64,000 bases of DNA from Tupaia tana (Eukaryota > Chordata > Mammalia > Scandentia > Tupaiidae). The DNA is taken from assembly GCA_026018925.1 (NCBI GenBank), contig JAKSZU010000006.1:129409592-129473591 (forward strand). Reading direction: 5' to 3'. A program made the translations under genes and the position numbers. Shown here piece after piece: positions 1 to 11,143 of this stretch (its first letter is position 1; every line of letters begins with the position of its first letter). Under the pieces are notes generated by a model, which searched no databases, was not told the origin of the DNA, and saw only the letters and a program-made list of their open reading frames with translations.

Positions 1-104
1 TCAGGATCTCGGCATGCATGCACATGTGCCGGGTCCAGGACTCAAACCATGGTCGACTATGTGGGAGTCCAGCGCTGTAACCATTATACCATCTACTGGT
101 CCCC
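1..104 (-). mobile_element. Type A SINE, head portion (cut by window edge)
   Basis: The sequence reads as the reverse complement of the SINE head: GGGACCAGTAGATGGTATAATGG, then the B box, up to the GGGACCAG end at 104. The tail lies outside the window. Confidence 0.85.
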
Positions 105-450
105 ACAATTGCACTTTATGAGGAAGTGGCCACAGGAGCACCTTCATGCCAGCAGCCAGATACAACCTTCGAAGTCCTGCGGCAGATTGCCAAGGTGTAT
201 GCTTTGTTAAGAGTGGGAAGAAGCGAGGATGACAGGCTGTTCTGTGCTCAGCCCCATGAGTCCAGTCAAGGGGCTGGGAAAGGTGTTTTTTGTTTTTTTT
301 CCCTCAGACTCAAAAACTATATACAAAGTTCACCTAGAGCATTCAGATTTCACAGAACTTCTGCATTTTAACTTATCTCATAACAGGCTGATTAATAAAC
401 CAGAATGTCAGCGTACTCATTTTTTCCAAAGAAATATCATTGCCAAACAG

Positions 451-641
451 GCTGAGCCCTGGTCGTGCTGGTTGATCTGTTACTCAGCTGGTTGAGGCCA
501 CAAGGGAGGCTCAGGTTTGATTCCTGGCCCACCCTAAAAGCCAGATCTCTTGGTGTGTGCCTGTAGTCCCAGCTTCTCGAGAGGCTCAGGTGGGAGAATT
601 ACAGCAGATCGAAGTCCTATCTAAACTGGAAAAAAAAGATT
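451..641 (+). mobile_element. Composite tRNA/7SL-like SINE
   Basis: The left part is tRNA-like, with A-box-like TTACTCAGCTGG near 479 and B box GGTTTGATTCC at 514-524. The right part at 551-600 resembles the Alu/7SL RNA 5' domain (GCCTGTAGTCCCAGC followed by a GAGAGGCTCAGG-like run). It ends in a short A-run and is flanked by a perfect 12-bp duplication ATTGCCAAACAG at 439-450 and 642-653, so the fused unit moved as one element. The 7SL assignment is from visual similarity only. Confidence 0.7.
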
Positions 642-931
642 ATTGCCAAACAGATTGTAATAATTATGCAGGCTGTCCAGACTTTTGTTTTCAGAAATAA
701 GAATGTCTAACTAGACAAACAAATCAGAAATATATAAATGCATTTATTAATTCAGCAGATATTTTTATATACCTAGTAGGTATCAGACACTGTGATAAAC
801 ACTGGTATAAAGAGGTAAGTAAAGCACACTGTTGCGTGATGAAGAAAGATATGTAAACAAATCATTTCAATTTAAGTGCAATGATTGACATAGAATTAGG
901 GTGTTCTGGGGGGACAGATGATGGGTACTTG

Positions 932-1169
932 GTTTTTTTTTTGTTTGTTTGTTTTGTTTGTTTGTTTTTTGAGAGAGATTTTTGCTATGAGGTGCTTGTG
1001 CTCACCGGGATCACTTCCCAAGGGGGATGGCCATGCTGCAGTGCCTTCTGTTCCATTTTCTTCTTAGGATCTTGGGCACACATGCACATGCACCCAATGT
1101 GAGTTTCAATTTGCCAGATCCAGGACTCGAACCATGGTTGACTATGTGGGAGCCCAGCAACATAACCAT
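932..1169 (-). mobile_element. Type A SINE, left arm of inverted pair
   Basis: A T/TTTG-rich tail at 932-968 is followed by the body GAGAGATTTTTGCTAT, the CCATTTTC box, and B box in reverse (GGACTCGAACCATGG). The 5' head is fused to the next copy in inverted orientation. Confidence 0.85.
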
Positions 1170-1447
1170 GGTTCGAGTCCTGGATCTGTGGTTAAGTCCT
1201 AACAGTGGTTAAGGCGGTAGACTCCCACGTGGTTAAGTGTGGTTCAAGAGGACCCAGTGGTGGCTTAAAACTCAAGCCATGCTTGTGTGCAAGCATGCCC
1301 AAAATTCCAAGAGGAGAATGGAAGAGAAGAGAATGCGGCATGGTTATCCCCCCCCCCGGGGGGGCGGTGATTTCTGACTTTCCCTTTCTCTGTCTCTTCA
1401 GTGAGCACACATGTCCTGTGGCAAAAACTTTAAAGGAGGGGGGGGGG
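1170..1447 (+). mobile_element. Type A SINE, right arm of inverted pair
   Basis: The head GTGGTTAAGGCGGTAGACTC, the body with CAAGCATGCCCAAAATTCC, a C9/G7 hairpin near 1350-1365, a CT-rich part and GTGGCAAAAACTTTAAA are all in forward orientation, directly abutting the reverse copy. Confidence 0.85.
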
Positions 1448-1665
1448 ATCATGGACCTGGGGAAATGGACTTGAAAATGTTGAGGGATGAGGAATAAAGG
1501 GAAATTCCAAAAAAGAAACAAGGAGAAAATGTTCAGAGAAATAGAAAAAGAGCTGAAGGGCATACTTTCGTGAGAGCTGAGGGAAGAGAGAAGTTTGAAG
1601 AAAAAAATATGTCACAGATATTATAAAATGCTGTGAACAAGTTCAGTGGTGCAGAGACTGAAACA

Positions 1666-1857
1666 GGTGGCAAGTGGCATGGTGGCTAAAGCCTCTGAGT
1701 CCTGTATGGCTGACTAACTACGATTGGAGTCCCGGATATGGCGACTTGCTTTCTCACTTTCCCTCTCGCTCTCTGTCTCTCTCTGGTTAAATTGGAAAAT
1801 AATAACAATAATAATAAATAAAGTTAAATAAAAACTTTAGAGTAAATAAATAAAAAC
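1666..1857 (+). mobile_element. Type B SINE
   Basis: A tRNA-like head (GGCATGGTGGCTAAAG, GATTGGAGTCCCGG) is followed by CTTGCTTTCTCACTTTCCC, a CT tract and an AATAATAATAAATAAAG-type tail, the hallmark of the short type B form. Confidence 0.85.
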
Positions 1858-2044
1858 CATAAGAGATAACTGCAGGAGCTGCTCGAATTATTGTTCTAGA
1901 AGATCAACTTATGTGAATAGAAAAGGGAAAAAATGAAGGCACTGAATCCTGATTCTTTTTTCGATAATTTTGGTAAAGGAATTGGATGCTAGCTGACTAG
2001 TAGAATGGTTAGGGAAAGAATATAGGAATAAAGAAGATTAAGGG

Positions 2045-2294
2045 GTGGCCAGCCCCATAGCCTAGTGGGTAAGGGAGCTGGACCCCACATGACCAATAGC
2101 ATTTTAATTCCTGGCCCCAACTTGAAAAGCATTTCAGCTGCTTTGTCTGTTCAAAATCCTAACAGAATAGGGAAATGAAGGAGAAGGGATTGAGGTGTGA
2201 GTATACCACATAGGGCGTGCTTTCTCTCTTTCTCTCTCTCTCTTTATCTCTGTCTCTTTGTCTCTCTGGTAAGCATGCATACTCTCTGGCAGTT
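2045..2294 (+). mobile_element. Type D SINE with 15-bp TSD
   Basis: The head GGCCAGCCCCATAGCCTAGTGG is followed by an A-rich middle and a long CT tract ending CTCTGGTAAGCATGC. A target-site duplication AAAGAAGATTAAGGG is present at 2030-2044 and 2295-2309. Confidence 0.85.
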
Positions 2295-2353
2295 AAAGAA
2301 GATTAAGGGTGCTTAGCAAAGGAGACAGAACATATCTAAAAAGGTCGGACCTA

Positions 2354-2630
2354 GAGGGCAGACGGTGGTGCAGTGGTAAAGTGTGACTCTGTAAGGCAAT
2401 CCATACGAATGTTCCAGTTCAAGTCCAGAGACCTCCCTGAGTATACAGGGCATGCACATGCCCATGATCCAGGGCTGACTGGATGACTGGAGGAGGCTGG
2501 GGGTAGATTGTGGTGTGGACCTTGGTGGGGGTTCTCTCTCTTCCTCTCTCTCTCTGTCTTGCTCTGTCTCTGTTTCTCTTGTTCATAGATGAAATAAATG
2601 GATACATTTTTAAAAAACGTTTAATAAAAA
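2354..2630 (+). mobile_element. Type C SINE
   Basis: The core GAGACCTCCCTGAGTATAC, the ATGCCCATGATCCAGGGCTG block, a CT tract and the GATGAAATAAATGG end match the other type C copies at 21810, 29765 and 48837. Confidence 0.8.
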
Positions 2631-2969
2631 GATGAAAAAGTAAGACCTGGGCATATTTTCAGGCTGAGGAGAAGACATTAGTAGGAAAAGCTTGCTTGTA
2701 AGTATAATCCCAGAGTAGAGAAACCAAATGATCTCAAGGGTTACTCTCATCTTTGCTGTTAGCTTGTTGTATCCAACTTAGGTCATGACTTTATCTGCCA
2801 GCTTCTTTTGAAAACCCAAGTTTCTCACTTAGGAGTACTTGAGTTGAATTGAAATAAACTTTTCCTTTCCATTCATTTCTTCTTAATATTCCTTATCATT
2901 ATTGTCCAGCAAAAATATTTACCCCAATAAATTCTTCATGACAGACATAATTTTCAACATGGAATTTTT

Positions 2970-3217
2970 TTTGAAAGGGTTTTTCTATAGGACACGTATG
3001 CTCACCAGAAAGACAGAGACGGAGAGACAGAAACCAAGAAATCACCCCCTGGGGGGATGGCCACACCACAATCCCTTCTCCTCCATTCTCCTCTCGGGAT
3101 CTTGGGCACGCATGCACATGCGCCCAGCGTGAGTTTAAGCCACCAGGTCTGGGACTCGAACTGCAGTCAACTACATGGGAGTCCAGCAACATAGCCATTA
3201 CGCTAACTGCTGGTCCC
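2970..3217 (-). mobile_element. Type A SINE with 16-bp TSD
   Basis: It is a full reverse copy from T-tail to GGGACCAG head. A perfect duplication TCAACATGGAATTTTT lies at 2954-2969 and 3218-3233, so this is a precise and fairly recent insertion. Confidence 0.92.
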
Positions 3218-5308
3218 TCAACATGGAATTTTTAGTTTATGCCTAAAATCTTGTTTCCCGAGCAAAAGGGCAATAAATCACAATCTTGCGTAGATTATAT
3301 TGTGGAAAGGTGATGAATCTAACCTGTTCAAAGATACTACTTTTGATTTAAGGGACTTTCTTTAACTTCCTAAACCTGAAAGTAGAGACAATATTGGCTT
3401 TTGAGAGCATATGGGATACTTCTGTGCTGATTACAGTGGGACGTTCAAGGTAATATTTGTTTTGAGGGAACAGAGGAATTGCCTACAGAGCTCCAGAATT
3501 ACTTTTCTTTAAGGTATAACCAGCCTGCTCTACATGAAAGGAGTCTGAACATTGTATGCAGTAGTTCTGTTTTTTTAAATTACAGTATCAAATGCAGTGT
3601 TAGCAATGAGTCAAAATCTGTTCACTCCTATTTTTTCCTTCCCTGTTCTAGTGCTTTCCAAGGACATCAGCATGTCATCTCCATGCTATAAAGCAAGCCA
3701 CTTTCTGTCTGTGAGGGGTCCACCAAGGCTTGAGTACTGATCATAAAAAGGAGTTCTGAATAGAAGCAGTGGGCCACATCTGGAGTGAGAGATTAATAAA
3801 ACCAGGGAGACCTTGTGAAAGAAAGGAGTACACAGGAGTACAGTCTCCCTCTTTCTCCAACAACCCTTTGATTGTTGTTCATGAGAATCTGTGTGCAGGC
3901 CTCTGCTGCAGGCAGTTTCCTTAAGTGATGTGAAGCTCAGTAGGAGGTTATGAGGACTAGAAGGGGGTCTCGTTTGAATACAAGGCCCTAGAGAAGGCAC
4001 ACATGTGGACTGATTAGAATAATGGATATTCCTGAAACTTTGGAGAACTAGTTTTGAGAACAGTGTATTGTGTTAGACGGCTATTGGAGCACATTCATTG
4101 AACAGTTTTGGGTTTTTGAGTTCCTATAGTATGCTGGCATTAAGCTTATAAAATGAATAAAATTGTTCTTGCCCTCAAAATGATAACCTGGCAAGAAATT
4201 AGGTTCATCTGATAATAGATGCTTGAACAAAGTGTTATGGAGGCTCCAAGGCTGAAGTGACTAAGGTAGTGTCAGTTTGAGAATAGAGCTAAAATATTTT
4301 TATGTTTTAAAATTGCGTCTTGACCATCAATACCAATATAAAAAAGAAATGAAGAGCTGGACAGGCGTTAGTGCCATAAGCAAAGACCTGGGATTATGGT
4401 ACCATCGTCATGCAGATAATCCAGGATAGCTAGAAAGATGGGGCATTCCGAGGGCAAAGGGAAGGTAACTGGGAAAAGCGCGTTAGAGCATACATGTCGA
4501 GACACTTAAAGCCATGCTAAGACGCTGAACCTTATCTGTAGCTTTGGGTAAATATCAAGTAGCAGCACAGCATGTGCATGTCTCCATATTGGGGAAAAGT
4601 GAATTTGTGGTAGAAAGAAACTAGAAAAAAAATTGGCAGCCATATTCATGTGTGATATTAAGAGATGGATGAAGAAGGGCTGAAGGAATTAAGGGTGAAG
4701 GAAAAGTAGTGACAGAGGGTCTTATGTAGAAATGTCCAGGTCCAATGACCAATGTAAGGTTGGAGGCAAGAAAAGGATGAAATAAGTAAAACAGCAACAA
4801 AACCTAATAGTTTAGGTGTCTAGGATTAGTGTGATTTATTTTGTTAGCAAAGTAAGACATGTAAGAGGAAAGAAAGATTTCAGAAGACGGAAGCGAAGTG
4901 TTCTCCTCTGTGTATGAAATGGCTGTGAACTCTCTGAAGGAGCTGTCCAGGGGCTCAGAGGAATGTACCGAAGCCACAGATTGGTGGATACTCATTATAA
5001 CAATGGGCAAAACTGGGAGGGAAAGGACACAGTTTAAGATGAGCAAAAATAATAAAAAGGAATGACAATTAAGGAGGGAAGAGAGCCAGCTGAGCAGAGT
5101 TTGTTCTCAAAGAGGCTGGAAGAAAAGCAGAGCAGAGGAGGAGAAAGAGAGCATGGTGCCATGCATCAGAAATGCCTGGTAGCAAAGTAAGACAAAGCCG
5201 GAATGTTGTCAAGAGCTATTTTAGTTCAGATATTGATTATGTTTGATAGAAAATTGATTAGAGCAAAGCTCTCTTTCAAGGGAGTTCAAAATTCCAGGAT
5301 AGATATAT

Positions 5309-5580
5309 TTTTTTTAATTGCCAGAAAGTGTGTATGCTCACCAGAGAGACAGAGGAAGAGAGACAGACAGAGAGACAGAGAGAGGAAGACATACAAAGTA
5401 ACCCCTAGTGAGGTATGGTCATGCCACAATCTTTTCTCCTCTATTTTTCCATTCAGCTAGGATTTGGGGCATGCACACACATACACCCCATGCATTTTTG
5501 AAGTCACGGGCAGAGATTCTAACTGCAGTTGGTTTTGTGGAATCCAGCTCCTTTAAGTACAAGGTCATGGAGCCAGCTCT
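5309..5580 (-). mobile_element. Type A-like SINE, diverged
   Basis: A T-run, TGCTCACCAGAGAGACAGAGG, a GACAGA-rich part, TCCTCTATTTTTCC and a degraded tRNA-like head ending GGAGCCAGCT are readable in reverse orientation. Confidence 0.75.
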
Positions 5581-6254
5581 AGATTAGACAGTTTTAAAAA
5601 ATAGATAATACCTTAGATGGGGTCAAAGAACAATTTTATTTGCAGGGAAAATGCTAACAATGTTTTTAGGTTGAGAGGACAGAAAGGGTGTGAAAAAAGA
5701 AAGTAACTAAGAGAATCACCAATTAGGACAACAAATACCTGTCCATGTTAGCAGGATGAAATTAAAGTACAGAGGTGGAAGATTGGTATTAAAAATATAT
5801 GTGTATATTTGCTTACCAAAACAATAGGTAACAAGTGAAGAATGATGAAGTCCTAGCTATATTTGAAAATTTATAGAAAGCAAAATAAAGTCTCCCAAAA
5901 AAGGTATAATAATATAATAATTCTTGTATATTTTCTCCCAAGAGGAACTGGAGAAAGATAATTAAGCTAATTAGGTACCATTTTGCTGAGCAAAATACCA
6001 CAGGTATGGAAATAAATATGAAATGATTCTCAACTTTGAGAAGTTCATAAAATCCAAACATGTAATAGAGTACCTTTGCACAGGAAGGTTTAGTGAGTAG
6101 CATTTTGGTAATTATCTGTCACCCTGGAGGTCTACAGTATGTGTTAATTTGCAGCTAGGGCACAGATATGGACAGTGCTAAGTGCTGGTGTGTAGAAGGG
6201 AGTCACCTAGCTAGAGAAGACTAGGCAGTATTCAGCAATCAGCTCTCAGGGGGC

Positions 6255-6440
6255 TGCCAGGATCTGCCGACCCCGGGGCGTCACAGGTTTTCATTGTCTC
6301 ATAATAGTTTGAATATAGTTCAGTTATAACTGATCCTAGTTTCTTAGTTGAATTGATTAACCCAGATTTGTAGACAGATATGCTATAAAATTTGTTTTCA
6401 TTATCCCACCTACTTCTCTACTGCTTGCCTATATATTTTA
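6255..6440. repeat. Unnamed ancient repeat, copy 1
   Basis: The sequence shares an ordered series of blocks with 8880-9050: TCTGCnGACC, ATTGTCTCAT, TGAATATA, TTATAACTGA, TTTCTTA, ATTAACC and TAGAnAGAT. I cannot name the family. Confidence 0.5.
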
Positions 6441-7053
6441 TTAAAAAAAATCTTACGCTGTATTAATTGGGATATTTCCAACTGTAAATAAAAGAAAACT
6501 TTGGCTGAGCTAGCTGTAACTATAAAGAAATGTTATTATCTCTCCCAATAAGATCAGAAGAGAGAAGACTTCAGGGTTAGTAAAGTCAGTGGCTCAAAAT
6601 GTGATAAATAGACATAGGATGTTATTTCTGTCTACTCTGCTACTGTCTACAGTAGTAGCTTCTTCCTAATGTAGATGCTGGCAGCACCATGCTTCCTTCT
6701 GAAGGCAGAGGACTTCCTGCCTCAGAAGCACTCAACTAGGTTCCCCTCATGTCTTACTGAGTCACGTCGTCGTGGCTTACCTATCCTCGACCAAATTCCT
6801 GGTTTGGAGATCGGAATCATTCTGATTGGTAGAGGAAGTCAAACACAGCCTCCACTGCAGATTCTGTAAAGAGGATTCAGAACTGGGCCACTGCCAAATG
6901 TCTGTAGACACACTCATCTTGATATCAGAATATTATCATGGTTCATTCGACAATTACTGAGGCTGTCGATTGATCCAACAACTGCAGAACATGCTTGATG
7001 GACATTTGAAAAGCTGGGATGATGAAGAAAGTATAGTAAGTTAAAACTGTTAG

Positions 7054-7329
7054 AGGGCCCAGCAGGTGGTATAGAGGTTAAGGCACTGGACTTCCACATG
7101 ACTGACTGCAGTTGAGTCCTGGTGGCTTGAAACTCACACCAGGCACATGTGTACACTTGCCTAAAATCCCAGGTTCAGGATGGAGGAGAAGGGATTACAG
7201 TGTTGGTATCCCCAATGGGGGATGAGTTCTCATTTCCCTTTTCTGTCTCTTTCTGTCTCTATAGCGAAAACACGTGCTATATGGCAAAAGCCTTGAAATA
7301 CATACATACATACATACATACATACACAC
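7054..7329 (+). mobile_element. Type A SINE ending in a CATA microsatellite
   Basis: The head GGGCCCAGCAGGTGGTATAG and body are present and the A tail has expanded into (ACAT)n at about 7299-7329. Confidence 0.85.
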
Positions 7330-7613
7330 TAGAAAACAAAAACAAGAACAAAAATAGCCTATTTATTAGAAATATTGATACTAGTAGGTGGAAGATTTGA
7401 GGCTATTTTTGGTTGGACCTTGCTCTGTATTAATTTTATAATCTTTAGTATGCTACCAGAGCTTGTACCTGAAAGAAATCATTGCTTCTGTTCTGTGTTT
7501 ACTTTAATGCCATATTTTAATTATAGATTTTATACCCTATTTCAGTTCTCATCTCCTCATTTTAAGATAAAATAAAACTAAAATGGACTGGCATAATAGC
7601 TAAAGAGGAATTT

Positions 7614-7896
7614 TTCTTTTTCTTTTTCTTTTTTTTTGAGAGAATTTTGCTATAGGTCAAGTGTACTTACTGGAGAGACAGAGACAGAATGTGAGACATC
7701 ACCCTCTTGTGGGGGCGGGGGATGGGGTATGGCCATGCTGCAACCCCTTCTCCATTTTCCTTTCGGGATTGTGGGCACACACATACAGGTTGCTGGTGTG
7801 AGTTTCAAACCACTGGATCCGGGACTCAAACCACAGTAGGCCAACTGGGATTCCAGCAATGTAACCATTATGAATTATGCCATCTGATAGTCCTGG
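7614..7896 (-). mobile_element. Type A SINE, distal unit of dimer
   Basis: It is a reverse copy with a TTTTTC-rich tail and the head ending at CCAGGACTATCAG (reverse reading). No separate duplication separates it from the next unit; the shared duplication is outside the pair. Confidence 0.85.
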
Positions 7897-8152
7897 CATT
7901 TTTATTTTTAAGATTTTTGCCATAGGACAGGTGCATTCACCAGAGAGAAGCAGAGAGAGACAGTGACAGAAAAAGTGAGAAATCATCCCCAAAGGAAGAT
8001 GGCCATACTACAATCCATTCTCCCCCTGGGATTTTGAGCACGCGTGCACACACACCCTGTTTGACTTTCAAGCCACCAGGTCTGGGATTTGAACCACAGT
8101 CAACTATGTGGGAGTCCATCACCTTAACCACCACACCATCTGTTGGCCCCAC
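7897..8152 (-). mobile_element. Type A SINE, proximal unit of dimer
   Basis: It is a second reverse copy, joined to the first by a short T/A-rich linker (its own tail). A duplication AAAGAGGA-TTT lies at 7602-7613 and 8154-8164, bracketing both units. Confidence 0.85.
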
Positions 8153-8216
8153 AAAAGAGGATTTAATGCCATTCTTTTCCTTCCTCTTGATCTCAATTTT
8201 AAAAAATGTATTTTTT

Positions 8217-8480
8217 GGGAACCAGCAGTTAGTGTAATGGCTATGTCGCTGGACTCCCATGTAGTCGACCGCGGTTCGCGTCCCGGACCCGGTGGCTTAA
8301 AACTCACGCCAGGCGCGTGTGCATGCGTGCCCAAGATCCCGAGAGGAGAATGAAGGAGAAGGGATTGCGGCGTGACCATCCCCCCTGGGGGGTGATTTCT
8401 CACTTTCTGTCTCTATGTCTCTCTCTGTCTGTCTGGCGAGCGCACGTGCCCTATAGCGAAAAACCTCTCAAAAAAAAAAA
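8217..8480 (+). mobile_element. Young type A SINE
   Basis: The head GGGAACCAGCAGTTAGTG, A-box-like TTAGTGTAATGG (8229-8240) and B box GGTTCGCGTCC (8273-8283) are intact and CpG-rich. It is flanked by AAATGTATTTTTT duplications at 8204-8216 and 8481-8494. It forms an inverted pair with the dimer just upstream. Confidence 0.92.
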
Positions 8481-8879
8481 AAATGTATTTTTTTAGTGAT
8501 GCTATTAATCTTATAAAATTACAATCTGAAAAGATCACTCCTGAAGTATTTTTATTTTGCATAGATTTTTATTTCACAGTACTTATGCTGGAGCTCCACA
8601 AATCATTGGCATTTTGTGTATCTTAAATCTGCTGTGATTGCTTGTGGAATAGCATGTGGAAGCATTGACTGAGCTGGCAATTATATCTCCACAAAGAAAA
8701 AAAATGACATAAATCCTGAATGACTTGCTGTTATGACCAAGTGACTTATTTACCTGCCTGATTTCTTCCTTCACTCAGCAACACTGTCACTAAATATGTG
8801 GAGTAGGTATCATCTTCGAATGCTTTCTTATACAAGTCTTAGCCATTCTTCCCAACCTGCCTATTAAAAGCTTGGTGAG

Positions 8880-9050
8880 CCTCCATGGTCTGCTGACCTA
8901 GGATAATTTTTTTAATTGTCTCATGACATTCTGAATATAATAAGATTATAACTGAAACCTGTTTCTTAAACTGAAGTAATTAACCTAGACTTATAGATAG
9001 ATTCAGTTTAAAAGTTGACCCCTATTACCACCTAAAAGGAAAATGAAGAC
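8880..9050. repeat. Unnamed ancient repeat, copy 2
   Basis: It is the partner of 6255-6440 in the same orientation, with the same order of blocks through CACCTA near the end. Divergence is high (estimated by eye only). Confidence 0.5.
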
Positions 9051-10284
9051 AAATCTCTTCTGATTAGCAGCAGAAGTCTCTGTAACAGCCCGCAAGTTTT
9101 TTGATTCTAAGAGCAAATAATCTGAAATATCCAGCCTAAAAATAGGAAATAGAGAGAAAGAATAAATGGTAGTTTTCATGATGGTAAAATATAAAGAGTG
9201 GTGTCTTTGCTAAGACCTAGTTCTGGGAAGAGTCTACTTTGACATTTTCAGAAATGATGTGAAGGAAGGGAGTGTACCATTAAATCTTGGGAGTTTACCA
9301 GTGACGTTAACACATTTCCCTTTATAATGAATGCCTAAGTTGATAAAGAATAGTTTGAGGAAGAGTTTAGAAAAAAAGTGTGTAGCTAATAGTAAAAAAT
9401 ATTTTTGTATCATCGAAAGTAAGTTCCTTATGTAAGAGCAGTACCCAAAATACTGATAGCCAGTTAGGCATTATGGTTAATTATGTAGTGTCTTTCTCAT
9501 TCTCGCTCTCTCGCCTGCACATACTATCATGAATTTAATAAAATAATGTAGGGCTTCAGATCCAGATTGCCTGTAGTTGAATGACTATCTAGTCAACTTT
9601 AGACATGTTTCTTAGCTTTTGTTTACTCATTTAAAATTTTGAAAGGCATTCTCTTGATAATGCAATTTTTTAGGACTGTCAGCTGCAGCCAGAACCTCAA
9701 GAAATATTACCAGTTTTTCAGATTTTACATGTATCCTCTTTGTACACAAAATTGTTTGTGGATAAGCTCACTCCATTCTTTAAAGCAAATTACAGCAAGA
9801 AGCAAGTCCTAAGTACTCTGAGAGCAAGGAAGTTTCAAGATTTTTACTCTTTGTTAGAGAGAAGATAATCTGGAGAGCCTTGCAAACCATGTTTCAAAGG
9901 TGAGGCTTCAATATTGGAGCTGAAAGTTCTAGGAGATTCTGAGAAGAGTGCTAAGAAACTAGAGATATCTCTACTTGATAAATATGGTTGTTACCTGTCT
10001 TTACTTTTTCTCACAATTCTCTTCCCTGGAGAATTTTTTTTCTTTTCTTTCTTTTTATTCTTCTGTTTTTAATGCTATTTTGAGGAGAGATACGAATGAT
10101 CATGGTGACTCAGTTCAAGGTGCCACTTTAAAGTTTGTATGGAAAAGAACCACATGGCCGAATTCCAGTGTTTTGAAACCTGTGCTTTGAGAAACACTTG
10201 TTTTCATTTTGAACAGCAACTTTTACCCTTTTAACCAAAAGCAGTGGTTTTCTTAGGGTTCTCTTTTAGCATCTGATCTCTTTT

Positions 10285-10401
10285 GGATGTTCCCTGAACA
10301 TCTTGACTAGACTGCCAGCTATTTGAGGGCAGCAACCCTGACCCATGCTTCTCCATAACCACAGATATAGACATTACCAGCTACCCAGTAGCTGTTAAGT
10401 T
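10285..10401 (+). mobile_element. L2/MIR-type 3' end fragment
   Basis: The region resembles the conserved 3' region of mammalian L2, with ATTTGAGGGCAGCAACC followed by TTAATATTTGTTGAAT. A younger type B SINE is inserted directly after it. Confidence 0.6.
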
Positions 10402-10418
10402 AATATTTGTTGAATAAG

Positions 10419-10499
10419 GGGCCATCAGGTGGCATGGTGGTTATGGGTGCCGGACTCCCACATAGCTAACTACGGTTCGAGTCCCAGACCTGGCACCTT

Positions 10500-10546
<47 letters not shown>

Positions 10547-10608
10547 TATGTTCTGCTCAAATTGAAAATAACAATAATGATAAATAAAATAAAGGAAATA
10601 ATTTTTAA
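10419..10608 (+). mobile_element. Type B SINE with 17-bp TSD
   Basis: A tRNA-like head with GGTTCGAGTCCCAG is followed by (CT)n(GT)n at 10503-10547 and an AAT-rich tail. The duplication AATATTTGTTGAATAAG (one mismatch) lies at 10402-10418 and 10609-10625. Confidence 0.92.
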
Positions 10609-10889
10609 AATATTTGTTGAGTAAGTCAGGTAGAAATAGATGTCTCTGTGCCTCCATTTTCCTTCTTTGAACTACATCATTGATAAGAGGTATGAAATAG
10701 GGCATGTTTGCAATGGAAAACAACAATAAAAAGTGCTGTCACAGCTACTTACAATGTGGTTACATAAAGCTATTTGTGAGGTAGCTCAGGAACATCATCA
10801 TCATTTGTAACATGGTTTCTTTAGAAAAATTTCATCCTGGGTCTCAAAAATTTGATTTATTCATGTTTTGAAATTTGATCTATTTTTAA

Positions 10890-10949
10890 AGAATTAATTT
10901 ATATAACTTTATTTATTTATTTATTTAAATTTGACCAGAGAGGGACAGA

Positions 10950-10991
<42 letters not shown>

Positions 10992-11084
10992 AAGTGAGAA
11001 AGCAAGCTGCCAGGTCCGGGACTCAAACTGCAGTTAGCCATGTGAGAGTCCAGGGCCCTTAGCCACCACGCCTCCTGCTGGCCC
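10890..11084 (-). mobile_element. Type B SINE with long TSD
   Basis: It is a reverse copy with ATTTATTTATTT tail, TTTGACCAGAGAGGGACAG, a (GA)n tract and a head ending CTGCTGGCCC. A 21-bp duplication beginning TGAAATTTGATCT lies at 10869-10889 and 11085-11105. Confidence 0.92.
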
Positions 11085-11143
11085 TGAAATTTGATCTGTT
11101 TTTTAAGCTTGCAAACCTTATTTCTTTATTGATGCCATTTTTG

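Noticed and set aside
4438..4452. ATGGGGCATTCCGAG translates to MGHSE, which resembles the start of the missing PDE3A exon 2
   Set aside because: The following codons do not match the exon 2 sequence (no W-D-H-K-R-G-P-R-G-S-Q), the length to the next GT is wrong, and the surrounding sequence looks like an old interspersed repeat. A short chance match.
8217..8290. tRNA gene at a well-preserved SINE head
   Set aside because: It has A- and B-box-like sequences but no closed acceptor stem or plausible cloverleaf, and it continues into the SINE body.
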